DNA of 64,000 bases from Diphasiastrum complanatum (Eukaryota > Streptophyta > Lycopodiopsida > Lycopodiales > Lycopodiaceae), in assembly GCA_029204225.1 (NCBI GenBank), contig CM055107.1, positions 8,551,472-8,615,471 on the forward strand. The letters run 5' to 3'. The notes under the pieces are model-generated. The model did no database searches and had not been told where the DNA came from. It saw only the letters and a program-made list of their open reading frames with translations. Made by a program: the position numbers and the translations under genes. Each line of letters starts with the position of its first letter. Positions within the stretch are counted from its first letter, which is position 1. Below are positions 46,601 to 56,707 of this stretch, piece by piece.

Positions 46601-47126
46601 GAGGACAAAGAACATCTTGATCACAAAGATGGTTTTGACCAGGCCCTCTACGACAACAAAGAAAAATCAAAGAAGCAATTTAAGCCTAAGAGGGAGTCCA
46701 ATCAGAGGCAGGATCGTGACCAGCAAGTAGAGGGAACAAGCAAAGGCAACTGGAAGACCAAAGGGAGGTCAAAACAACAAGGTGCAAACAAGAAGACTTG
46801 TGTGAGATGCAGAAGAGACGGCATACAGTAGATATCTGTTGGCTCAATCCCAAGATTGAGTGTATCCACTACCACAAGAAGGGTCACGTAGCCATGGATT
46901 CCGCCAGAACCCGAGAAACAAGTCAACACAGAACAGACAGGAGAATAGCAATAGTTCATCCTATGCCGAGGAGCCCGAGAGCTCGAAAATGGGCGAAGAA
47001 AGAACGAACATAAATTGTTCGACCACCTATATGTGTGAAGACATGTGTGCGGCATCAACATATGACATACATGAGGTGATCCTAGATTCAGGAGCCACCT
47101 CACACTTCATGACATGAAGACGAATC
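46601..47126 (+). pseudogene. copia gag knuckle and protease start
   Basis: Contains a Lys/Gln-rich linker, CVRCRRDGIQ-stop followed in another frame by HTVDICWLNPKIECIHYHKK and GHVAMD (imperfect CCHC knuckles), then EVILDSGATSHFMT at about 47075-47115, the protease active site with intact DSGA. A TGA follows at 47115 just before the next frame. Confidence 0.7.
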
Positions 47127-48230
47127 ATGTCTGATTTCAGAAGTGTAGATCCCTCAAGATTCATAGTTATTGGAGATGGATCTAGACATCAAGTGAACGA
47201 TATTGGTTCACTATGGCTCAACACCAATGGCAGAGACAGTCGACTCAAAGTCGATCTGTTTGTGCCTACTCTACAACAAGACTTGCTCTCTGTAACAAGA
47301 ATAGCAGATGCAGAGATGCGTGTGACTTTTTCTGACGAAGCATGCAACGTGATTGATGCCAGTACTAGTACTCTCATCGCTCAAGGCATAATGAAAGAGA
47401 ACCTATATCATCTGAAGGTACGCCTACCTGCAGATCAGGTACATCAGACTCATGACAACTCGCCAGACACTCTGTGGCACATAAGACTCTGCCACATGAA
47501 CTCAATGGCACTTTACCAGGCAAGCCATCATGGAGCGATAATAGGGGTCAACATCTCGAATGCAACCAGTTCGACCACCTATGATGCATGTTTGAAGGGC
47601 AAGATGTCACGCACACCATTCATCAAAGACTCCTACAGAACAACAAATATTCTAGAGCTAGTGCACTCTGACATCTACGGACCATTCAACGTGATCTCAG
47701 TAGGAGGTTCAAAGTATCACATAACCTTCATTGATGACTATAGCAAATTTGCTAGAGTGTATTTCATTCAGAATAAATCTGAAGCACTTGATAAATTGAC
47801 AAAATATGTGAATTGGACAGAAAGATGTACATGCAGCAAAGTGAAGCACATCAGAATAGATCGAGGTGGCGAATACATCTCGAATCGCTTCACTGACTTC
47901 TGCAATGATCGTGGCATCATTCACAGAAGAACCGCAGCCTACACACCGCAGCACAATGGTGTTGTTGAACGAAAGAACATGACCCTAATGGAAGCAGCCA
48001 AATGCATGATGGCCTACTCAAAAGCTCCAAGGGCACTGTGGGCTGAAGCAGTAGCCACAACCGCATACATCCAGAACAGAACAGACAAGTCTGGTGTTCC
48101 TCACATGACACCACATGAGCTATGGTGGGGTAGAAAGCCCAACCTGTCTCACGTCAAAATCTTTGGCTGTGCAGCTTATGCACATATTCCTGATGAGCTT
48201 CGAAAGAAGCTTCATGAGAAAGCCGAGTAG
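47127..48230 (+). pseudogene. copia protease end, GAG-pre-integrase and integrase
   Basis: 367 open codons: FIVIGDGSRHQVNDIGSLWL, LFVPTLQQDLLSVTRIADAE, then LWHIRLCHMNSMALYQASHH with YDACLKGKMSRTPF (HHCC), LELVHSDIYGPF, HITFIDDYSKFARVYFIQNK (D), HIRIDRGGEYISNRFTDFCN (D), AYTPQHNGVVERKNMTLMEA (E), LWAEAVATTAYIQNRTDKSG and KIFGCAAYAHIPDELRKKLH. All three catalytic residues are present. It ends in TAG at 48228 where Q/K..FLVGY is expected (the next bases read GFLVGYDNNSSYYRVY), so one point mutation stops it. Confidence 0.9.
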
Positions 48231-48620
48231 GGATTCCTGGTAGGTTATGACAACAACTCATCATACTACAGAGTCTACATGCCAGACACGAACATTGTGA
48301 AAACAGTGAGAGATGTTAGATTCGATGAGAGCAATGGCCAACGACGATCCTGTCAACTATGAAGTTCTGGAGAGATAGTACTATGATCTACCGCCAACGA
48401 CAGAGGGAGTAGAGGACGAACACAAAAACAAAGATTTTTGAGTCGTCTCCCATTCGAGCGACGAATCTGAAGAAGAAAGATTCGAGAGGCAACCTGCTGC
48501 CACGGTTCTCGTAAACCAAAATGGTTCTAGACCAAGTAGAGCAGACAAGGACAAAGGCGTAGCTGTTTCAGAGGATCTCTTAGAAGGTCGACAAGACCAT
48601 GAAGAGCGCCAACAATATAT
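48231..48620 (+). pseudogene. copia linker between integrase and RT
   Basis: GFLVGYDNNSSYYRVYMPDT and VKTVRDVRFDES carry the motif that follows the integrase, and then an acidic linker (EEERFERQ) with stops near 48378 and 48439. Frame continuity to the RT is broken. Confidence 0.7.
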
Positions 48621-49745
48621 GTGCCATGTAGCTCAGCTTCCACATCAGAAGAGTTCTGTGGGTTCAATGGCAAACCACAGGCTTTCGAGGAGGCGATTGA
48701 AGGTCCAGAAAAGGACACATGGATCCAAGCCATGAACAAAGAGATGAAGTCCATGAGGAAGAACCACGTATGGACGCTGGAGCCATTACCAAATAAGCGC
48801 AAGACTATCAAATACAAATGGGTCTTTAAGCTCAAATACGGACCAGACAAAAATCTGATGAAATACAAGGCAAGACTGGTAGCGAAAGGTTTTTCTCAGA
48901 GATACGGTATTGACTACTTTGAAACCTTCTCTCCTGTTGTCAAACATTCATCCCTACGTCTGTTATTTGCATATGCAGTAGCTTATGACCTCAGGATCCA
49001 CATTGTGGACAAGAAGACAACCTTCTTGCATGGCGAATTAGACGAAGAGGTCTACATGGATCAACCCCTAGGATATGTCTCGAATTCACTTCTTGATTAT
49101 GCATGCAGAATGCATAGAAGCATCTACGGTCTGAAACAATCAGCCCAACAATGGTACAAGAAGAAAGATCAAGCCCTGAAATCATTAGGATTCAAGCCTC
49201 TGTTGGCTGATTCCAATGTATATGTCAGAGTTACAGATGGGCAGATCATCATTGTGGCTGTGTATGTGGACGACACTCTCATACTTTCCAAGAGTGAACA
49301 GCTAATAGCTAAAGTAAAAGTAGACATCTCGAAACATTTTGAGATAGTGGATCTGGGAGAAGCCAGGTGGTACCTAGGCTTGCAAATTGAAAGGGACTAT
49401 GAGGGAGGTAAGCTATACCTTCACCAGTCCATATACACCCAGAAGATCCTAGAGGACTTTGGGATGCTGAACTGCAAAGGAGCGAACACTCCAATGCTCG
49501 CAGGGACGGTGCTGACAAATGATAACTGTCCAAAGACTAAGGAAGAGAGAGAACAAATGCAGCTCACATCTTACAAGAAGCTGATAGGATCACTGATGTA
49601 CCTTGCAGACAACACATGTCCTGATATTGCTTATGCAATATTCAGGATGAGCCAATTCTGCACGAATCCAGGCTCGACACATTGGAAGTGCGCAAAACGA
49701 ATTTTGCAATATCTTCAATTAACGAGGGATTATGGCTTGTGTTAT
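48621..49745 (+). pseudogene. copia reverse transcriptase, nearly whole, and RNase H start
   Basis: A 375-codon reading: FEEAIEGPEKDTWIQAMNKE, YKWVFKLKYGPDKNLMKYKA, LVAKGFSQRYGIDYFETFSP, IHIVDKKTTFLHGELDEEVY, RSIYGLKQSAQQWYKKKDQA, IIVAVYVDDTLILSKSEQLI with the intact YVDD box, VDLGEARWYLGLQIERDYEG, YKKLIGSLMYLADNTCPDIA and HWKCAKRILQYLQLTRDYGL. RNase H is cut at about 49745. The 3' LTR is missing. The best-preserved RT of this copia family in the window. Confidence 0.9.
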
Positions 49746-50294
49746 AGCACATCCGTTGTCCCATTCTTCCTTTGTCATCGTGGTATCAGTAGGACAATAT
49801 AATCTTCACGTACATGTTATAAGCTATGGCATCTCCCCAGTTTCAACAAAAACTACCTACTTCAAAAGATACTGGAATAGAGGGCTCCAGGGATTCTGAT
49901 GTCGGATCGTATTGCCATTCCTCATTATGTAATAAAGTGCAGGCTGGATTTAGAACAATGTTATAGTGTTTCTCTGTAGATTTCGTATCCATTTCAAGCA
50001 CCTAATCATTGGCAAGTTGAAGCATACGAGGCGTAGATAGCTTTAGACGATTTGGGCATGAATGAGGGAGGAGAGCACGTAGCAAACTTTAAATTTTGTA
50101 TATCTGGAGTGTAGATTTGCTAGTTTGTAGCAAGAGGTGTAACAAACTACATGATATGTACATTTAGAGGTTAGATTTTCTTCTGGGTGGAAAAGATCGA
50201 ACAAATATTTGGGTTTGTGGATATGCGCCACAGAATGGGCAACTCTATTATAAAACATCTGTTGTCGCACTTGGGGTTGGTGTTTGTGATAAGA
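49746..50294. other. noncoding junction, possible further LTR-element leader
   Basis: Right after the broken RNase H, TGGTATCAG occurs at 49782 followed 40 bases later by ATGGCATCTCCCCAG (MASPQFQQKLPTSKDTG...), which could be a primer site plus gag start of yet another copia element, open for about 30 codons. Nothing else recognisable up to 50294. A long minus-strand ORF over 50043-50570 is the shadow of the glyoxal-oxidase frame and has no motif. Confidence 0.35.
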
Positions 50295-50577
50295 AGAATC
50301 AGAGCTCAGCTGCCAAGATCCTGGTAATTGCTCCTTCCAAGCGCAGACATAGCCTCCATGCACACTGCGGTCACATTCTATGGCACAAATCTGGATCGAA
50401 CAGACATCGGAGCATCCAACATCAATCTGCCCAGCGACGCTTGCCGCAATGATCCTTCGGACCTGAGACTCCCTCATGACTGCACTGCTCATTCTGTGCT
50501 CTACGATCCAGCCACAAACTCCCTCCGCCCGCTTACCATCCTCACAGACACAGGCTCCGATTTCCAACATTGCACAT
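50295..50577 (+). pseudogene. glyoxal/aldehyde oxidase (GLOX-type) exon remnant
   Basis: The frame reads LPRSW-stop-LLLPSADIASMHTAVTFYG, TNLDRTDIGASNINLPSDAC, RNDPSDLRLPHDCTAHSVLY and DPATNSLRPLTILTDTGSDF. This is the N-terminal region of plant glyoxal-oxidase-like secreted copper radical oxidases (G.W.LL...GI.SMHTAV, LDRT.IG.S, DC.AHSV.YD...N.VRPL...TDTWCSSG). The TDTWCSSGQ end is lost (TDTGSDFQH-stop), a few residues are deleted after FYG, and a TAA replaces a residue after W. Only this exon-sized piece is present, about 90 codons of a protein of over 500. Confidence 0.8.
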
Positions 50578-50757
50578 AGTTAAACACAGCTCTGCATTGA
50601 ATCATCTCTGTCTATTTCTAGCTCATTGAAGGAAATGCCATGCATGAAGCAATATATGCTCAGGCACTGAACTGATTTGAAATGCACTGATTTGAACTGA
50701 TTTGACTTCAAATAAAATTATATACAGTCATGGTTTCTTCTCTGAGACATCAATCCT

Positions 50758-51030
50758 TTATTTCTTCGATAGGAAGTAAGGCTTTCTATGAAGAGATTCC
50801 GGCTGCGATTTGGCCCTTGCGAGCTGCAAAGATGAATTAATCTCAACGCTAACAGATGCTTTTTGGATGCCACGCGTCCTTTTAATCTCAACTGCAAGTG
50901 AAGTAATTAGAGCTTCCTTCTGTTGAAGCTCAGAGGTAAGTTTGCTCAGCTCAGCTTTGTATTCGTGAATTTGCTGGAAGGTTTCAGCTTCCAGATCTGC
51001 AAGCTCTGCGCAGAGCCTCTCTTTGTTTTG
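50758..51030 (-). pseudogene. coiled-coil protein, terminal exon
   Basis: Reverse-strand open frame from a TAG (51031-51033) that also serves as an AG splice acceptor, to TAA 50758. It reads QNKERLCAELADLEAETFQQ, IHEYKAELSKLTSELQQKEA, LITSLAVEIKRTRGIQKASV, then SVEINSSLQLARAKSQPESL and HRKPYFLSKK. The heptad pattern points to a coiled coil. No ATG start and no recognisable upstream exon, so it is a last exon or its relic. I cannot name the family. Confidence 0.5.
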
Positions 51031-51527
51031 CTATTATCTAGTATCATCCAGGCTTCCGGCCAGGAAAAAGTGTACTTGTCCCCCCTTTGCCATTGATTAT
51101 ACCCTGGTTACCCCCCTGGGCTTTTAGCAGACTCAAAACACAAAAACCACTGAAAGGGGTCACTTCTCCAGTACAATTATTGAAGAATTCAGATATCAGA
51201 TTGATACCAGTTTGAAGAACTGATTTGTTTGATTCGTAGTTGGTGTAAAAATCATTGAGACAAATTCTTGAAATCGCGTCGCATACACTTTTGGTCCAAC
51301 AACTGAAATGGATAGTGGATTATAATGCAAAGATTTGTAAGCATGTTCGATTCGTTTAGTTACACCATATGCTTGCAATATGTCAATGACACCCAGGTAA
51401 AGAACAACATCATGAACCTACTCCAATACTTTGTCTTCTCTACAGGCATCGTTCTCATCGAATCTCCAGTCTGCCCTAGCAAATGATCCAGCTGCAACGA
51501 GTTAGGTCATTTCAGGCAAATATTAAC
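51031..51527. other. noncoding
   Basis: No ORF or repeat that I can identify. A C-rich patch lies at 51078-51118. Confidence 0.6.
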
Positions 51528-51613
51528 CCAATGGGGTTGGCTCAACTGGTTAGCTTGGCATCCAAAGTTTCTTTGGTCCCAGGTTCGAGCTTTCCCTTGG
51601 AAACCAAGAAGCA
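51528..51613 (+). mobile_element. tRNA-related SINE-like element, copy 1
   Basis: GGGTTGGCTCAACTGGTTAG gives a good pol III A box (TGGCTCAACTGG), and GGTTCGAGCTT 35 bases later a B box (consensus GGTTCGANNCC). The body GCTTGGCATCCAAAGTTTCT followed by TTGGTCCCAGG is repeated at 60117-60158. The head looks tRNA-derived. The 3' tail is not defined. Confidence 0.6.
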
Positions 51614-52560
51614 TTTCAGGCAAATATCACCTTATCACTTTTAGCTGTTTTAGAATAGTAATAAAGAAGTACATATTCTAATGAATTTCATTTGATGCAA
51701 TGATTAGTTTCTTGTGTACTCGTTCCCTCTTATTGCTAAAAGTAGCTCATCTTAGAATATACATTATATCTTTGTTTCTCATCTTCCAGCTTTTGGTAGC
51801 TAAAGCTATAAAGAGACCCTGGCATTTTTGGTGGAGGAAATCTATCCTAGAAACTCATGTGAACATTTGTACATGTATCCTTAGTCATGTGAAGTGCAAA
51901 GCTATGTTCAAGAGGTGCATTTAAACGACGGAGTTATTGCAATAAAATTCTTAGCAACATGACAAAGTTGGGTAACAATTCATATTAATTTCTTTATTTT
52001 TGTCATAATTTTCTTTTACATGCACCTTCCAAGGGGAAGGTGCATGTAAAAAGAAATAAAAAATAAATCACATGCACCCGAAAGGTGTATCCAACGCCAA
52101 TTATTTCTAAGAAACAAAAGGACTGCATGTAAAATTTTTTTAAAGAAAATGAAGCAACTCCAAAGACTTGGTGCATCACCTTTATTTATCATTACTTTCT
52201 ATTGTCTTCAACTAGTTTTTACTACTTTACAACGCATTCAAGCACTTGCAATACTTCGACGTGACGTAGTTGCAGGAATGGTCACTTCACAGCTTCCTAC
52301 ACTTACCTAAACTTGCAAGTATCTTAGCTAGGGATGTACACTAAGCAGCAGACTTCTTTCAATAGCTACTTTGTGAGATCTTTGCTTTGTTATATTGATG
52401 TAGAGTATCTCAATTCGTCTTATGACCTTTATACTTTCTACATGCATTCATTTGTACTCCGATATTCATTTGTATTCCGATGGGTTTTCCATCTCTTATT
52501 AATAAAAACAAGAAGTTCCTTTAATGTCAAATTAAAGTGATTTTACAATAAGTGAATTAA
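51614..52560. other. AT-rich noncoding region with a hairpin
   Basis: No recognisable gene. The short ORFs have no motifs. It contains the hairpin at 52011-52055. Confidence 0.6.
52011..52055. repeat. 20 bp stem hairpin
   Basis: TTCTTTTACATGCACCTTCC, a four-base AAGG spacer, then GGAAGGTGCATGTAAAAAGAA: a near-perfect inverted repeat with one bulged A. It may be a MITE centre or chance fold-back. No terminator role is implied in a plant nuclear context. Confidence 0.85.
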
Positions 52561-52653
52561 GAATTTCGAGGTTTTTTCCAATGGATTATAGGTCCTCGAC
52601 TGGCGTGGGCCACAAGGAGAACCTCGGTTTAACGTCGGAGACTAGTAAGTGAC

Positions 52654-52885
52654 CGTAATGGATACCTGTGGCATATTATGCCCATTTTCAAATAAATTAA
52701 AAAGTAGAAAATGAATGCAATTTTTTCAAAGGCAGATTTTGCTTTTTTTTTTTCTGCCTGTCTGTGCCCGTCCGTACGGATTCCGTACAACTGCCACATG
52801 GCACATTTGTGTTGGTCAGTCAAAGTCAAACCTGCCTATTATGCTTTGTAATGTGCTTCTGAAAAAATTTCAGGTATCCATTACG
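52654..52885. mobile_element. 232 bp element with perfect 15 bp terminal inverted repeats
   Basis: Begins CGTAATGGATACCTG (52654-52668) and ends CAGGTATCCATTACG (52871-52885), exact reverse complements. The interior is AT-rich without coding potential. Size and ends fit a MITE (non-autonomous DNA transposon). Flanking bases (GTGAC on the left, CAATC on the right) show no obvious target duplication, so the superfamily is open. Confidence 0.75.
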
Positions 52886-52890
52886 CAATC

Positions 52891-53020
52891 GAAGGAGCCG
52901 GGCAAAGGCCATTCTGCCCGGTTCGGCTTTCCAAAAAATTTAGGCTCGGCCCCTCCGGGCCTCACCCAAATTTTTTTGGAAATCCTTACCAGGTAGAATG
53001 GCTTTTGCCCGGCTCCTTCC
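52891..53020. mobile_element. 130 bp fold-back element
   Basis: Almost the whole segment is one inverted repeat. The left arm GAAGGAGCCGGGCAAAGGCC, then ATTCTGCC, a CGG-rich bulge and TTTCCAAAAAATTT pairs with the right arm 52963-53020 (AAATTTTTTTGGAAA ... GGTAGAATGG ... GCCCGGCTCCTTCC). The loop is about 15 bases. It sits five bases from the preceding inverted-repeat element. Unusually GC-rich for its surroundings. Confidence 0.75.
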
Positions 53021-53349
53021 ATAATACATCATAAGTCCATTCTCTTACTCCTGGCTGATTGTGTGAAAGCTCAAAATTGAAAATCCGTGAGATTTTCAGA
53101 ATGTATCTTTTGTGATAAAGGGGGTTAGAAGTTGGGACCAAAGAAAATCTGGAAACCATAAGTGGGGTAACCACTGAGATTGGAAATTGTCGACCAAAAA
53201 GGTTTTTCATTTGGAGCAAAAACCTCCAATCCAATTACCTCAACAGGTTAGCGCGGGGAAGCAACAATTGACTGTCGCAGCGGTCCTCAGCACCGTCTGT
53301 TCCAGGTACGAGATCTCCTGTTTATCCAAATCAGAATTGCGAGTATGAG
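53021..53349. other. noncoding, possibly 5' flank of the next reading
   Basis: No ORF. Unique-looking sequence leading into the coding-like chain that starts near 53350. Confidence 0.5.
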
Positions 53350-54140
53350 TTGCAGGAAAATTATTGACTAAACGCTTTGCGGTTGGTACGCCTCTGAGTC
53401 AGCTCAGGCGTCAATATCCTAGGAACAGTACGAAAGTTGAAATGCAGCTGGGATTATTGCACTTTGGGGTGACGAAAACAGATTCTCAACCTAGAACACC
53501 ATCAGCACAAAGCGGAGTAAATGAAGTCGATTCGTGCGCAAAGTAGAAATCCAGGTCAAACCAGCTGCAGAAACCAAATGGGTAGACTCTTGCTTGGCTA
53601 TAGAAGCGTTGCCAGATGATGCGCAACCGAAAGAGCAGAACTTTGTAAAGTCGACAACTTCAGAAGTTGATATTTCACCAGGTGATCTAAGGAGCTTATC
53701 GAAGTTGATGATTGGATCAAGTAATTCCATCGCTGTAAAGGTTACCGAACACGAATCAATGGTTCAGCAAAACAAACTGGCAAGATAAATCGGTGGTGTG
53801 GAGGTGGATGCTGCTATACTTGCGTGATGGTCGGAGTTTGTATGCTAGACGCAATCTAAAGAGTGGCGACAAATTGCACCTGCAGAATCTACTTCCAATT
53901 CAGTCTGATTCAGTTCAGATGTCTGGTCCTAACCTAGGAGTGGAAGCTATTTGGGATCTGAATGATGCTTTGGATGCGTCGGAACTTGCATTTGACATAA
54001 ATGTCACGCTTTACACCTCTGTTATCCGTCAAATTCCGTTTTGGTCTTGTTCCTGCACCTGGCGAGCTCCGACTTCGACCACGAGGAGAACGTTAATTGG
54101 CATATTGTGCACCACTAGTACTATCGAAAGACGATAATGA
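53350..54140 (+). pseudogene. unidentified coding-like chain; SAF-like segment near the end
   Basis: Three overlapping plus-strand frames look coding. RRQYPRNSTKVEMQLGLLHF and GVTKTDSQPRTPSAQSGVNE come first; then KVEIQVKPAAETKWVDSCLA, IEALPDDAQPKEQNFVKSTT, EVDISPGDLRSLSKLMIGSS; then DGRSLYARRNLKSGDKLHLQ, NLLPIQSDSVQMSGPNLGVE, ELAFDINVTLYTSVI. The R-S-L-x-A-x-x-x-L-x-x-G-D-x-L...NL pattern recalls the SAF domain at the end of sialic-acid-synthase-like proteins, but catalytic-domain motifs are not visible. The chain needs frameshifts at about 53535 and 53790. The family call is a guess. Confidence 0.3.
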
Positions 54141-54269
54141 AGAAGTCTAAAACACATATCATGGATGAAAACGCTTCTTATACATATCAATGACTTTGAA
54201 ATCGACGACTTCGAATGTCTTAAATAGCAAATATACCAAGTGATTAGTACGGAGAGAGTTAGACCGATC

Positions 54270-54976
54270 TTAGACAATTTTTATGCAGTACAAACAATGA
54301 TGTTTAGATGTAGCACCATGAGAGACATTATACATGCATTTCAATATTCTCATATCACCTGCTAAGTGCCATTCAACATTGACGTCTCCAACTCCTGGAA
54401 TATTGAGAAATCCTCCATCCATATGGTCCTTGATGATCCTAGGGTAAGATGTCCTAGAGAATATCCATGATAATATATCTTGATCCTCCTTCAGTACCTG
54501 TCCAAAGAATAAATGAAACTTAGTTAAATAGGATAATACTATCCATTGAATCTAATGTAATAATGAGAAAGATTACTTGAAAAGCTGCCAACCACCATAT
54601 ATCATTTTCTGACTGGACACTGAATCTAAAATCTCCTTGGTCCACAGTTTGTGATAGTGCACCATTCATGAGAGTTATACAAACCCTCTCCATCTTCTGC
54701 CCTTTCACAATCGCTGACTCATCTAACTTAAGTACTATGATTATTTTACCATTCACCTTTTCAAAGGTTATATCATAGAATGTGACCGTGTATCTTAACA
54801 AGTGATTTAGATCAACAAAGAAGTTGTTTGATGAATTATAAGATATTGATCTTCCTTCAGTCTCATACACCTTTGCAATATAAAATGGGGTACCAATGAT
54901 CTTATGAATACCTATGTTTAATGTATTCTTGTAGGCTGATATTCTATGAATATTCGAGCCATCTTGGAACTTAAAC
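54270..54976 (-). pseudogene. two-exon transposase-like gene fragment
   Basis: Reverse strand. Exon 1 (54976-54577) follows an AG acceptor and reads FKFQDGSNIHRISAYKNTLN, NHLLRYTVTFYDI-like DLNHLLRYTVTFYDITFEKV, NGKIIIVLKLDESAIVKGQK, MERVCITLMNGAL and SENDIWWLAAFQ. A 79 bp GT-AG intron (54498-54576, phase 0) leads to exon 2 (54497-54270): VLKEDQDILSWIFSRTSYPR, GVGDVNVEWHLAGDMRILKC and MYNVSHGATSKHHCLYC, stop. The order K.DE.., G..VKH-like middle and W.L.GD...L...G..GA....C.YC resembles ORFs of eukaryotic DNA transposons whose superfamily I cannot fix. It ends early, so it is probably a relic. Confidence 0.55.
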
Positions 54977-54984
54977 TAGTCTGA

Positions 54985-55576
54985 ATAAATTCAACTTAAG
55001 TTAGTTCAGTTGTTTATGGTCCATTGGGGGTTTGTCCCATGGTACCAAGTTAAGCCTATGTGGTCTATTTGTCCCATAGTGCCTTTTTGTAAGTGACCAC
55101 CACTCCAAATATATATAAGAGTGGAAGAGTCCATTTTGAAGAAGAACCTCATTTGCAATATATGCTTATCTTTCTCTTTGAGTTTTCTCCCTCGTGTGGT
55201 TTCATGTACTGTGTTACTTCACACTGTATTGTATATTATTCATCTGGCAACAGGTTAAGTTAATCTAGGCCCTCCATTCTCTAGTAGGGTAAGCCTTAGA
55301 GGAGGAGATTTTAGGTTAAGTCGTCCTTGAATTAGGTTAAACTGTAATTTGAGTCAGTTCCTAAGTAGAGAAACGAGAGAAGAGTGGATCTTGCCCGAAA
55401 TACTCACCCACTCATTGTAGATCTTCTCATCCTTCAATCTCTCGGTTAGTTGGAAGCCATAGCCATTGGTTGGGAAAGCCACAATGCCTAGTCGAAGCCA
55501 TAACGTGTTCTAGTTGGGAGTCCGCCATAGCACTCATTAGTTGGAGCCATAGCCAGAGTTGAGGGATGCGAACAGC
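54985..55576 (+). mobile_element. possible solo LTR
   Basis: A noncoding segment with a TATA-like ATATATATAAGAGTGG at 55108, followed about 100 bases later by a region ending TCTGGCAACAGG (55248-55259), as in an LTR R-U5 boundary and primer site. Similar architecture to plant copia LTRs, but no second copy is present and the ends are unclear. The rest (55270-55576) repeats the phrase AGTTGGNAGCCATAG three times loosely (55448, 55485, 55539). Confidence 0.35.
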
Positions 55577-56270
55577 CAACAACCTTTGAGTAGAATCTTG
55601 AAATTGGTCATTTTGGTCAAACTTTATGTAAATAGACTGCACTTCCAAGTGAATGAGTTATTACTCACACATGTCAAGATGTCATTCACACGTGTGGATA
55701 AGATTGTAGATGATAAGATCAAGAGATTCCATTAGATCCTAATTTATAGAAAATATTCCTATAATTGTGGAAGACTAGCTTTTTTGTTTCTAGCCAAAGA
55801 GAATAGTCAGCTTTGGGAAATGAGCATATATGGCTCCCATTGGTGGATCTAGATGACTAGGCACTCTTCACACGTGTGAAGGCTTGCTGGACAGTACATA
55901 GCTCGTGGATGTACTTGATCTATAAAGGGATCAACCAAATCAATGAGAAGTTGATGTGACATTTGCAAATTATAGTTTTCTTTGTATTTTCCACACTTGT
56001 CTCAAGTTTTGATGAGTGGAATGCTTTTGTATGCTTTAGTACTTTACTCTATGTTTACAGTCCGTACAAGTACAGTCCTCCACACGTGTGAGGCCGCTCT
56101 TCTTAGTTTTTAGTCATTTGATCCATTGCTCTTGCTTAAACCATAGTGTAATGCATCTAGATCAAGATCTAACACATAGAACTTGATAGGTCATTGGATA
56201 TCGATTAAGCAATCAATAACTCTTAATGATTGTTTTGTACGATCAAAGTTGTCCTTTTTTCTGAAAATTG
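55577..56270 (+). mobile_element. second copy of the copia LTR-containing repeat
   Basis: Co-linear with 1998-2690 over about 690 bases with scattered substitutions (shared palindromic CACACGTGTG at 55687, ACATAGCTCGTGGATGTACT at 55896, AGCAATCAATAACTCTTAAT at 56208). It lacks the first ~160 bases of the LTR seen at 1838. The junction at 55577 with unrelated sequence is sharp. Confidence 0.85.
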
Positions 56271-56585
56271 ACATATCATAGTAGAAGAACATGCAAGGGG
56301 ATTAGCTCTTCAGAGCTAATAAGAAGTGTTCTTTCTAGGGTTGTAGATGGTCAACTCTCCCTAGTAGAAATGAGAAAAGAATTTCAGAGGTAATATTCAT
56401 AACTAATTGTTTTTATTTCACTTTCTTTACTAAAATGATTTTCATGATTTTGAAGGATTTGTAACACATTACACTTTTTCAAATGCAGGCATAAATTGTT
56501 TATGAAAGTTCAAGAAGCCCTTGTGACAGGGTTAAATTATCAAAATTTCGAAGAGTGCCAGAGGCTTTATCGTCTGAGCAGCTGA
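56265..56585 (+). pseudogene. spliced gene fragment, last two exons
   Basis: Open frame 56265-56389 reads ISSSELIRSVLSRVVDGQLS, LVEMRKEFQR. A 99 bp GT-AG intron (56390-56488, phase 2) with a TTTTTCAAATGCAG acceptor joins HKLFMKVQEALVTGLNYQNF and EECQRLYRLSS-stop at 56583. The joined reading is helical and charged and looks like a real C-terminus. Upstream exons were replaced by the repeat ending at 56270. Family not recognised. Confidence 0.45.
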
Positions 56586-56707
56586 AATGAATCCTTGACT
56601 CCACTTTTTATATTGTTTAGAGACATGTATTTACTTAGCATAGATATTTATTAATTGTTTCTTTTTAGATTATGTTTTAGACTTTGTATCTCCTATGCTA
56701 AGCATAG

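Noticed and set aside
50043-50570. 175-codon minus-strand ORF
   Set aside because: It is antisense to the glyoxal-oxidase relic for half its length and has no motif or biased composition of its own.
54985-55259. Primer-binding site for initiator tRNA-Met after the putative solo LTR
   Set aside because: No TGGTATCAGAGC is present; TCTGGCAACAGG does not match it.
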